From an uncultured Planctomycetaceae bacterium (GTDB lineage Bacteria > Planctomycetota > Planctomycetia > Pirellulales > UBA1268): a stretch of 38,050 bases of DNA. Within the stretch, counting starts at the first letter, position 1; the number at the start of each line of letters is the position of its first letter. The stretch is taken from contig CAIXGY010000248.1 of NCBI GenBank assembly GCA_903919035.1, positions 1 through 38,050 of the forward strand, in the 5' to 3' direction. The position numbers were made by a program, and so were the translations under genes. Below, piece by piece: positions 1 through 6,605 of the stretch. The notes beneath the pieces were generated by a model. That model was not told the DNA's origin, did not search any database, and was given only the letters and a program-made list of their open reading frames with translations.

Positions 1-773
1 TCGAAGGTGAAGACGGCCAGGTCGATCTCGCCGGGACCGATCGCGGCCGTCTCCCAATCCACCGGCATGATGCGGTCGTCGGCCCAGAAGGCGTTTCGCG
101 TGGTGAACTCTCCGTGGATGAGCGTGGGCGGCGCGGCGACAAGCACGGAGATCCGCTCCCGGTAGGCGGCCACCACGGCATCGAGCCACGGATACTCCGC
201 CGCCAGCGGGCGTGCCAAGTCGCACGTCCGGTCGAGCCAATGCGCGTAATATGGAGCGTCGTAGCGCGAGAGGATCCGCCAGGCGGGGTCATCGAGCCGC
301 CGCTCCGCCCAGGCGTGGAGGGCGGCCAGCCAGCGGACGGCGGCGACCGTGGCCCCCTCGTCGGATGCCTGGGCGCTCGTGAGGCCGTCGTCGTAGAACC
401 GCATCACGAGCGCGACGTCGCCCGTGGCCGGATCGTGGAAGCTGCCCCAGACGTGCGGCAGCGACAGCGGGGCGTCGCGGAGCACCGTGGCGTAGACGGC
501 CGCCTCGTGGGCCAGGCCGCGGTGCGGCGATGTCGCGTCGAGATCGACGCCGCTGGAATACTTGCAGAGCAGCAGTTCACCCGAGCCGTCGGCGAACCGG
601 ACGCGGACGATTTCGGCGAGATAGGTGCTCGTGCGCGGGCTGGGGCGGCGGCTGGTGATGCGAAAGGGCCCCCGCGCGGCGATCTCGGCGGCGAGCACCT
701 GCTCGAGGCCGCGGCGCAGGATGGCCCGCGCGGGGGGCGTGCCAGGATGCGCGGCGGAGTCGGGGTCGGTCAC
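1..773 (-). CDS. APH-family phosphotransferase, 3' end cut by window edge
   Basis: About 257 codons are visible, open to the left edge. The proposed start is a GTG at 773, whose N-terminus (MTDPDSAAHPGT) matches the position of the start in the paralog at 3325-4278. The core reads LIHGEFTTRNAFW, then MPVDWETAAIGPGEIDL. This is the Brenner motif plus metal-binding motif of aminoglycoside/choline/homoserine-kinase-like enzymes, with Glu where the family usually has the catalytic Asp (HGD). It would transfer a phosphate from ATP to a small, probably sugar-like, hydroxyl compound in the cytoplasm; the substrate is unknown. It is divergent from the GT4 gene at 903 across a 129-bp spacer. The start is inferred, since no good Shine-Dalgarno sequence is seen. 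Confidence 0.8.
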   Translation of the reverse strand, partial: MTDPDSAAHPGTPPARAILRRGLEQVLAAEIAARGPFRITSRRPSPRTSTYLAEIVRVRFADGSGELLLCKYSSGVDLDATSPHRGLAHEAAVYATVLRDAPLSLPHVWGSFHDPATGDVALVMRFYDDGLTSAQASDEGATVAAVRWLAALHAWAERRLDDPAWRILSRYDAPYYAHWLDRTCDLARPLAAEYPWLDAVVAAYRERISVLVAAPPTLIHGEFTTRNAFWADDRIMPVDWETAAIGPGEIDLAVFTF

Positions 774-865
774 GCGGTGGATCCGTGGAGTGCGACGTGG
801 CGAACTGCGGGCCGGCGCCGCGGCGACTCGCCAGAGAATACCAGCGGGCACGGGTCGCACGCGGC

Positions 866-902
866 GACCGTTCAACGGTCGTTCATCGGGTATCTTGCAC
901 GC
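866..902 (+). promoter_or_regulatory. Candidate promoter and palindromic operator, possible leaderless start
   Basis: TATCTT at 891-896 is a fair -10 box and lies only six bases before the ATG at 903, so transcription would begin at or next to the start codon. A perfect 15-bp palindrome, GACCGTTCAACGGTC, occupies 866-880, where the -35 region would be. CGTTCA is repeated at 80-85 of the same block (880-885). No good -35 hexamer is seen, which suits an activated or repressed promoter. The assignment rests on sequence pattern only. Confidence 0.35.
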
Positions 903-2186
903 ATGCGGATCTGTCTCGTCTCGCTCGAATATCCCCCGGAGACCGGCTGGGGCGGCGTGGGCACGCAAACCTGGGTCAAGGCCCGCGGGCTGGCCTCGCG
1001 CGGCCACGAGGTGCACGTGCTCGCCTGCTCGGCCGACGACCAACGCGACCTGCGCACCGAGACGCACGACGGCGTCACCGTGCACCGCCTGCACCCGCCC
1101 GGCTACGAGTTTCCGGTGTATGGCAAGCCGCTGTGGCTCGTCGGCTACGCCCTCGCGGTCGCCGGCGCGCTCCACGACCTCATGGAGCGGCACCGCTTCG
1201 ACGTGCTCGACTTTCCCGAGTTCGGCGGCGAAGGGTTCGCCTATCAGCTCGACCGCACCCGCTGGAACTGGGCTCCGGTCGTGGTGCAGATCCACGGGTC
1301 GATGGCGATGTTCGTCGAGCACATGGGCTGGCCCGAGCGGGGCAGCCACCTGCACGAGGTCGGTGGCTTCCTGGAGGCGTTTTCCCTGCGAAACGCCGAC
1401 GCGATCATGTCGTGCAGTTCGAGCGCGGCCGACGTCGTCGCGCGGGCCTACGGGCTCGACCGGGCCGCGATCGACGTCGTCCACTGCGGCGTCGACACCG
1501 CACTGTTTCATCCGGCCGCCGCGGGCGCGGCGCTCGCCGCCCGGCCGACCGTGCTCTTCGTGGGTCGGCTCGTCGGCAACAAGGGGGCCGAGACGATCGC
1601 CGAGGCCGGGTTCGTGCTGCGACGCAGGTATCCCGATCTCCGCCTGGTGTTCGTGGGCGAGGGCTCGTCGGTGCCGGAACGGATCCGCGAGCGGGCCGCC
1701 GCCGAGGGGGCCGAGTCGCTCGTCGAACTGCCCGGCCACGTGCCCCTCGACGACCTGCCCGACCGCTATCGAACGGCCCACGTCTTCTGCTCGCCGGCCA
1801 CCTACGAGGGCTTCGGGCAGACCGCGATCGAGGCCCAGGCCTGCGGCTGCCCGGCGGTCGTGAGCAGTGGCGGCGGCGGCGCCGAGGCCGTGGCCGACGG
1901 CGTGACCGGATTCGTCGTGCCACCGGGCGACGTGGCGGCCACCGCGCGGGCCCTCGACGCGATCCTCGGCGACCCGGCGACGCGGGCCCGCATGTCGGCG
2001 GCGGCGCTGGACCGGATCGCCGACTATTTCGCCATGGATCGCTACATCGACCGGGTGGTGGCCGTCTACGAGAAGGCCGTGGATCGCTCGCGGCGGCTGC
2101 CCGACGAGGAGAAGGAGCGGCTCGATTGGCGGCGGCCCAGCGGTCCGTTCGTCGCCCCGGCCGCGGCCGTGGAGACGCCATCGTGA
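903..2186 (+). CDS. GT4-family glycosyltransferase
   Basis: This 427-aa retaining glycosyltransferase has the GT-B fold. The N-terminus MRICLVSLEYPPETGWGGVG is the classic GT4 opening, with a Gly-rich donor-side loop. The C-terminal half carries VLFVGRLVGNKGAE and the EX7E motif (E302 and E310 in YEGFGQTAIEAQACG), which binds the nucleotide-sugar. It would add a hexose to a lipid-linked or soluble glycan in the cytoplasm. The frame is open far upstream, but homology starts exactly at ATG 903. The gene overlaps the next by GTGA and forms a three-gene unit with the propeller protein and the phosphotransferase. Donor and acceptor cannot be read from sequence. Confidence 0.9.
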   Translation: MRICLVSLEYPPETGWGGVGTQTWVKARGLASRGHEVHVLACSADDQRDLRTETHDGVTVHRLHPPGYEFPVYGKPLWLVGYALAVAGALHDLMERHRFDVLDFPEFGGEGFAYQLDRTRWNWAPVVVQIHGSMAMFVEHMGWPERGSHLHEVGGFLEAFSLRNADAIMSCSSSAADVVARAYGLDRAAIDVVHCGVDTALFHPAAAGAALAARPTVLFVGRLVGNKGAETIAEAGFVLRRRYPDLRLVFVGEGSSVPERIRERAAAEGAESLVELPGHVPLDDLPDRYRTAHVFCSPATYEGFGQTAIEAQACGCPAVVSSGGGGAEAVADGVTGFVVPPGDVAATARALDAILGDPATRARMSAAALDRIADYFAMDRYIDRVVAVYEKAVDRSRRLPDEEKERLDWRRPSGPFVAPAAAVETPS

Positions 2187-3328
2187 GGCAGGGCCGCCAC
2201 GGGCCGATCCCCGAGGGCCGCCACGACCTCCGCTCCCTGTGGGCGTCGGGCCGCCGGCTGACCGCCGAGACCCGCCCGCCCTGGCTGGCCGCGGAAGACG
2301 CGTCGGGCTATCGGCTCGTCGCCAGTCCGTCGCTCGCGGATGTGTCGGCCGCCGCCCGCGACGCCGCCGAGGACGAGTTCAACGCCATGGAACTGGCCCG
2401 GCTCGTCGTCACCGACGATCCACGCGACGCCGACGTGCGTCATGTCTACGTGGCCGCCCCCCGACCCGAGCCCGTGTGGAGCATCGGGATCGTGTCCGGC
2501 GACGCACCGTGGTCGCTCGCCGACGCGAGCGGGTCGAATCCAGTCCTCACGGCCGCCGACGTGCCCGGCGCCGCGGCGACGAGCGTGGCCGATCCCTTTC
2601 TCCATCGGGATGCCGACGGCGGCTGGCGGATGTTCTTCGAGGTGGACAATTGGAGCACGTGGAAGGGTGAGATCGGCCTGGCGACGAGCCGCGACGGCCT
2701 GGCGTGGCGGTGCGAGGGCATCGTGCTCGCCGAGCCGTTTCACCTCTCCTACCCTCACGTGTTCGCGGCCGACGACGGCGAGATCTACATGATTCCCGAG
2801 TCGTCGCAGGCCGCGGCCGTGCGGCTCTACCGCGCACGGCGGTATCCGCACGACTGGGAGCACGTCGGCGACCTCGTGACCGGCCTGCCGTTCGCCGATC
2901 CGACGGTGGTCCGCCACGCTGGCCGGTGGTGGTTGTTCGCCGAGACGAGCGGCGGCGCCGACGACACGCTGCGGCTGTACCACGCCGCCGCGCTCGCGGG
3001 CCCCTGGGTCGAGCATCGCTCGAGCCCGATCGTCCGCGGCGATGCGACGTGCGCCCGGCCGGCCGGCCGGGTCGTGGCCGCCGCCGGCCGGCTCGTGCGG
3101 TTCGCGCAGAACTGCCGGCCCGCCTACGGCACCGCCGTGCAGGCCCGCGAGATCGTGCGGCTCACCGTCGACGACTATGAAGAGCGGCCGCTCCACGCGG
3201 CGCCGATCCTCGGCCCCGGCACCGGCTGGAATGCCGGCGGCATGCACCACGTCGATCCGGTGGAGGTCGACGCGGGCCGCTGGCTGGCGGCCGTCGATGG
3301 CTGGCGGATGGAGGAGGAGGTGGCATGA
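2183..3328 (+). CDS. GINT1-type beta-propeller protein (GH43-like fold)
   Basis: A 381-aa protein starting at a GTG that overlaps the previous stop by four bases. The run DPFLHR...WRMFFEVDN, then GEIGLATSRDGLAW, then FHLSYPHVF and IYMIPES, then PFADPTVV, is the signature of the N-terminal five-bladed propeller domain of glucosamine inositolphosphorylceramide transferase 1. That domain also occurs alone or fused in bacterial polysaccharide loci and resembles GH32/43/68 folds. Here it stands alone, with no GT64 or formyltransferase-like partner. It has no signal peptide, so it is probably cytoplasmic. Whether it hydrolyses, transfers or only binds a glycan is unknown. Coupling to a GT4 and a sugar-kinase-like gene suggests one shared pathway. 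Confidence 0.75.
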   Translation: MRQGRHGPIPEGRHDLRSLWASGRRLTAETRPPWLAAEDASGYRLVASPSLADVSAAARDAAEDEFNAMELARLVVTDDPRDADVRHVYVAAPRPEPVWSIGIVSGDAPWSLADASGSNPVLTAADVPGAAATSVADPFLHRDADGGWRMFFEVDNWSTWKGEIGLATSRDGLAWRCEGIVLAEPFHLSYPHVFAADDGEIYMIPESSQAAAVRLYRARRYPHDWEHVGDLVTGLPFADPTVVRHAGRWWLFAETSGGADDTLRLYHAAALAGPWVEHRSSPIVRGDATCARPAGRVVAAAGRLVRFAQNCRPAYGTAVQAREIVRLTVDDYEERPLHAAPILGPGTGWNAGGMHHVDPVEVDAGRWLAAVDGWRMEEEVA

Positions 3329-4278
3329 CGTCGCCCGCCGGAGGGCCGCCCGACGATGCCGCGCTCGCCGCGGCGCTGACACCGCTCGTCGCGCGTGACG
3401 GAGGCCCCGTGACGCTCGTGGCCCGGCGGCCGAACGCGTGTTTCAGTTCCTCGACGACGGAGATCGTCGCGGTGCGCGTGCCTGAAGGCGGCGTCCGCGA
3501 GGTGTTCGTGAAGTACGCGCGGCAGGCGCCGGACCCCGAGCCCCGGTGTCGCCACGACGTCGGCTACTGCAGCCTCGTCTACGAGCGGATCGTGCATCGC
3601 CTGCCGGTGGCGACGGTGCGGTCGCTCGGGACGCTGACGGTCGGGGAACCGCCCGTGGCGGCACTCGTGCTCGAGCACCTCGCCGGCAGCCTCCGGGTGA
3701 ACGAGGCCCCGGACGACTCCGGCGTGGTCGCGGCGGCCGAGTGGTGCGGGCGGCTCCACGCCTGGGGCGGCGAAAGGCTCGCGGATCCCGCCCTCGGGTT
3801 TCTCGACCGCTACGACCTCGCCTACTACCGCGCCTGGGCGACGCGGGCCCGCCGGCTGGCCGCGGCCGCGGGACCGGTGCCGGGGTGGCTGGAGCGGGTG
3901 TGCGGCACCTTCGACGACCTGGCTCCCGCACTCGTTTCAGCGGCAGGCACGATCATTCACGGCGAATATGGTCCGCAGAACATCCTCTGGCGCGATGGCG
4001 TTGTGCATCCGGTGGACTGGGAATCGGCGGCGGTCGGTGCGGGGGAGATCGATGTCGCCACGCTCGTCTTCGATTGGCCGGCGGCCACGATCCGCCGTGC
4101 GACCGACGCCTACTGGCAGGCGCGGGGCGTGGCACCGCCGCCGGACTGTGCCGCGGTGTTCACGGCCGCCACGCTCTACACATGCCTCCGCTGGCTGCCG
4201 GATCCGGCGGTCGGCGGCAGCGCGGAATGGCAGGTGGGCCTCGCCCGCCTCGCCCGCACCGCGGCCCGATCGGCCTGA
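3325..4278 (+). CDS. APH-family phosphotransferase
   Basis: A 317-aa protein kinase-like small-molecule phosphotransferase, starting at an ATGA overlap with the propeller gene. The C-lobe has IIHGEYGPQNILW (H212, G213, E214) followed by HPVDWESAAVGAGEID (D231 as metal ligand). Glu replaces the usual catalytic Asp of the HGD motif, exactly as in the divergent paralog at 1-773, so the change looks like a property of this clade and not a loss. Length and architecture fit the family (about 300 aa). It likely phosphorylates a sugar or alcohol made or used by the neighbouring glycosyltransferase. A drug-resistance role is not indicated by the context. Confidence 0.8.
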   Translation: MTSPAGGPPDDAALAAALTPLVARDGGPVTLVARRPNACFSSSTTEIVAVRVPEGGVREVFVKYARQAPDPEPRCRHDVGYCSLVYERIVHRLPVATVRSLGTLTVGEPPVAALVLEHLAGSLRVNEAPDDSGVVAAAEWCGRLHAWGGERLADPALGFLDRYDLAYYRAWATRARRLAAAAGPVPGWLERVCGTFDDLAPALVSAAGTIIHGEYGPQNILWRDGVVHPVDWESAAVGAGEIDVATLVFDWPAATIRRATDAYWQARGVAPPPDCAAVFTAATLYTCLRWLPDPAVGGSAEWQVGLARLARTAARSA

Positions 4279-4326
4279 TACGGCTCACACGTGATCCTCG
4301 CGCGTCACCGCGCCTGTCCCGGCGTC

Positions 4327-4354
4327 GGGGCTGACCAGCCCCTCGAGTGGGGCT
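4327..4354. terminator. Two mutually exclusive GC hairpins between convergent genes
   Basis: The arm GGGGCT (4327-4332) can pair with AGCCCC (4337-4342). That same AGCCCC can instead pair with GGGGCT at 4349-4354. The elements sit 50-75 bases after the stop of the phosphotransferase and before the convergent GT2 gene, where a bidirectional terminator is expected. No T-tract follows on either strand, so a classic intrinsic terminator is not supported. Confidence 0.3.
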
Positions 4355-4417
4355 CTGGAAGCACGCGCAGGCATGGATGTCGGAGCGCAGCGGACATGCA
4401 GAGAGCCGAAGCCGGGC

Positions 4418-4442
4418 ACCGATCCGCCGTAGGTGGATTGGT
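4418..4442 (+). other. Stable 11-bp RNA hairpin in 3' region
   Basis: ACCGATCCGCC (4418-4428), loop GTA, and GGTGGATTGGT (4432-4442) form an uninterrupted 11-bp stem if G-U pairs are allowed. The two wobbles are G-U only in a plus-strand transcript; on the minus strand they would be A-C mismatches. The element ends 29 bases before the 3' end of the convergent GT2 gene. It may be a 3'-UTR stabiliser, a terminator without U-tract, or a copy of an intergenic repeat. Confidence 0.4.
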
Positions 4443-4470
4443 CGGGCGGGGGCGGTGCGGCGTCGAGCCG

Positions 4471-5169
4471 CTACGGCCACAGGTTGTAGCGAAGGATGCA
4501 GCGCAGGGCGGAGACGCCGTCCCGCCAGCCTATCTTCTTGCCCTCGGCGTAGGTCCGCCCCGAGTAACTCACCGGCACTTCGTAGATGCGACAGCCCAGG
4601 CGGGCCACCTTGGCCGTGACTTCCGGCTCGAAACCGAAGCGGTCCTCGACCAGCGTGAGCCGCCGAAGCACCTCGCGACGGAACGCCTTCGAGCAGCACT
4701 CCATGTCGGTGAGGTTGATGTTGGAGAGCATGTTGCTGAGCGTCGTCAGCAGCCAGTTGCCCACGGCATGCCAGTAGTAGAGCACGCGATGCGTGTGGCC
4801 GAGGAATCGCGTGCCGAACACGACGTCGGCTCGGCCATCGAGCAGCGGCCCGAGCAGGGCGGGGTATTCCCGCGGGTCGTATTCCAGGTCGGCGTCCTGC
4901 ACGATCACGAGATCACCCGTCGCCGCGGCGAAGCCGGTCCGCAGGGCCGCCCCCTTGCCGCGGTTGCGATCGTGAAGTTCGAGCACGATGTGCGGCCGCG
5001 AGGCGGCGTACTCGACGAGCCACTCGCGGGTGCCGTCGGTCGAGTGGTCGTCGACGATGACGACCTCCCTCCCGAGCCCGTCCGGCAGCGAGGCCGCCTC
5101 GACGCGGGCGATCGCCTCCGGCGCCGCCGCACGTTCGTTGAAGACCGGGATCACGATCGAGAGCTTCAC
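4471..5169 (-). CDS. DPM1/GtrB-like GT2 glycosyltransferase
   Basis: A 232-aa GT2 enzyme of the polyprenyl-phosphate sugar transferase type. It begins MKLSIVIPVFNERAA at a GTG overlapping the upstream stop (GTGA). It carries VIVDDHSTDGT, the DXD-type motif VQDADLEYDP, then FGTRF and the DRFGFEPEVTAKVAR segment typical of dolichyl- or undecaprenyl-phosphate mannosyl/glucosyl transferases. There are no C-terminal membrane helices, unlike GtrB. The expected reaction is transfer of a sugar from a nucleotide donor to a polyprenyl phosphate on the cytoplasmic face. The upstream gene codes for a polytopic membrane protein that could use the lipid-linked sugar as donor (a GT-C enzyme). That pairing is an inference from order and family. 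Confidence 0.88.
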   Translation of the reverse strand: MKLSIVIPVFNERAAAPEAIARVEAASLPDGLGREVVIVDDHSTDGTREWLVEYAASRPHIVLELHDRNRGKGAALRTGFAAATGDLVIVQDADLEYDPREYPALLGPLLDGRADVVFGTRFLGHTHRVLYYWHAVGNWLLTTLSNMLSNINLTDMECCSKAFRREVLRRLTLVEDRFGFEPEVTAKVARLGCRIYEVPVSYSGRTYAEGKKIGWRDGVSALRCILRYNLWP

Positions 5170-6605
5170 GGTGTCGTTCCTGCGGTGCTGCGGGCATTCC
5201 GCCACCGCGCGACCGCCGCGCCGCCGGCGGGCACGGCCACGAGCAGGAACGAGAGCCAGGCGGAGATCACGAGCCAGTGCGAATAACGGTAGTTGACCGC
5301 GGGGGCGAGGAACACGAGGGTGGCCTCCTGGGCCAGGCCGCTCACGGCGAGGAAGAACGGCAGCGCCGCGCCCCGAGTGACGTCGCGGACCGACCAGAGC
5401 GCGATGCCCGCGCCGAGCGCGAGATAGAGGCCGGGCCAGAAGAGGCAGGTCCGGCGGGCCAGCCAGACGGTCGTGTCCCGCAGCCCGCGCTGCAGCGCCG
5501 TGAGCTTGTAGTCGTGTCGCAGCAGGGTCGCGACGCCCGCCGCATCGCGGTCGCCGAAGCCGGTGAGGGGCTCGAGCCGGACGCACTGGCTCGCCGCATC
5601 GCCGCTGAATCCCAGGTTGGCGGCGAAGGATTCCAGGCGATGCGCGAGGTAGGCACCGGGATGCCGGCGGATCGCCTGTCGCCAGACCCGCTTCAGGGTC
5701 GGGCTGGGCTGGACGTTGAGACCGGCCGCGAGCATGTGATTCCAGTCGCGTCGTCCTTTTTGCAGTCGCTCGAGCGTCCACTCGCCGCCGGGAGTGTCGC
5801 CCGCCAGCGCGACCCGGTCGTCGGCGGCGATGAAGTCCACCGAGCCGAGTCCGCGGGCCACGCCGGCGATGTCGTAGGCCGCGACCGATTTCCAGGGATG
5901 CTCGGGGACGTCGGTCAACAGGGCGTTCATCCGCGTCGCCAGCCCCGCGCAACCGACGGCCGCGACCAGCCCGAGCCCGAGGCTGCGGACGAGCCGCGGC
6001 GGGCGGGCCGCGAGGGAGTGGATCGCGAAGGCGCTCGTGATCCAGACCGCACCGATGGCGTTGTAGCGCAGGGCCGCCGCCAGCACGAGGCAGCCGCCGA
6101 GAACCGCCACGCCCGCCGTGAAGCGGCCACGGGCCCCGCCGTCACGCCACGTGCGCACGACGGGCACGAAGCCGAACGCGAAGAGCAGCACGCCCGCGAG
6201 CAACGCGTCCTTCACGATGAATCCCATCACGCAGGCCACGGGCGGAAACAGGAGCGCCGACCAGAGCACGGCGATCCGGCCCGCCGTCGGTCGTGTGCCG
6301 GCCGCCCGGACGACGAGCCAGGCCCCGGCCCAGCCCAGACAGAGCTGGAGGGCGAGCATCGGGAACGGTCCGGCGGCCACCTCGTCGAGCCATCGCCAGA
6401 TGAAGCCCATGACCGGCGGATGCCAGTCGTTGAGCTTCCCGGCACGGGCCTGGAGGAGCTGGTCGATCGAGTCCCACATCATCATGCCCGGGTACACGAG
6501 GAGCAGGTTGAGCCCGACGCCGGCGAGCGCGGCCCACCTCGGGGCGAGATCGTGACGCCGCCGGGGCTCCGCCCCCGGCCGCTCGATCGGCGGGGATGCC
6601 CTCAT
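5166..6605 (-). CDS. Polytopic membrane protein, GT-C-like
   Basis: A 479-aa integral membrane protein with roughly ten or more hydrophobic segments. The first follows a charged N-terminus (LAGVGLNLLLVYPGMMMWDS). The early lumenal-type loop YPGMMMWDSIDQLLQARAG followed by DWHPPVMGFIWRW resembles the first loop of uncharacterised GT-C-like families, in which acidic and aromatic residues bind a lipid-phosphate sugar. The start is ATG 6605, overlapping the NRPS-like gene by ATGA, and the next gene is a DPM1-like GT2. It probably transfers a sugar outside the membrane, but it could be a flippase or ligase. No specific family is assigned with confidence. Confidence 0.7.
   Translation of the reverse strand: MRASPPIERPGAEPRRRHDLAPRWAALAGVGLNLLLVYPGMMMWDSIDQLLQARAGKLNDWHPPVMGFIWRWLDEVAAGPFPMLALQLCLGWAGAWLVVRAAGTRPTAGRIAVLWSALLFPPVACVMGFIVKDALLAGVLLFAFGFVPVVRTWRDGGARGRFTAGVAVLGGCLVLAAALRYNAIGAVWITSAFAIHSLAARPPRLVRSLGLGLVAAVGCAGLATRMNALLTDVPEHPWKSVAAYDIAGVARGLGSVDFIAADDRVALAGDTPGGEWTLERLQKGRRDWNHMLAAGLNVQPSPTLKRVWRQAIRRHPGAYLAHRLESFAANLGFSGDAASQCVRLEPLTGFGDRDAAGVATLLRHDYKLTALQRGLRDTTVWLARRTCLFWPGLYLALGAGIALWSVRDVTRGAALPFFLAVSGLAQEATLVFLAPAVNYRYSHWLVISAWLSFLLVAVPAGGAAVARWRNARSTAGTTP

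Noticed and set aside
785-2182. A long open frame upstream of the GINT1-like protein that could extend it by about 460 residues
   Set aside because: It is the shadow of the GT4 gene in another frame, Arg/Pro/Gly-rich without homology; the GTG at 2183 with its GTGA overlap is the natural start.
3325-4278. An aminoglycoside-resistance gene
   Set aside because: Only the general APH fold is shared; coupling to sugar-transfer genes and a divergent paralog point to a biosynthetic kinase.
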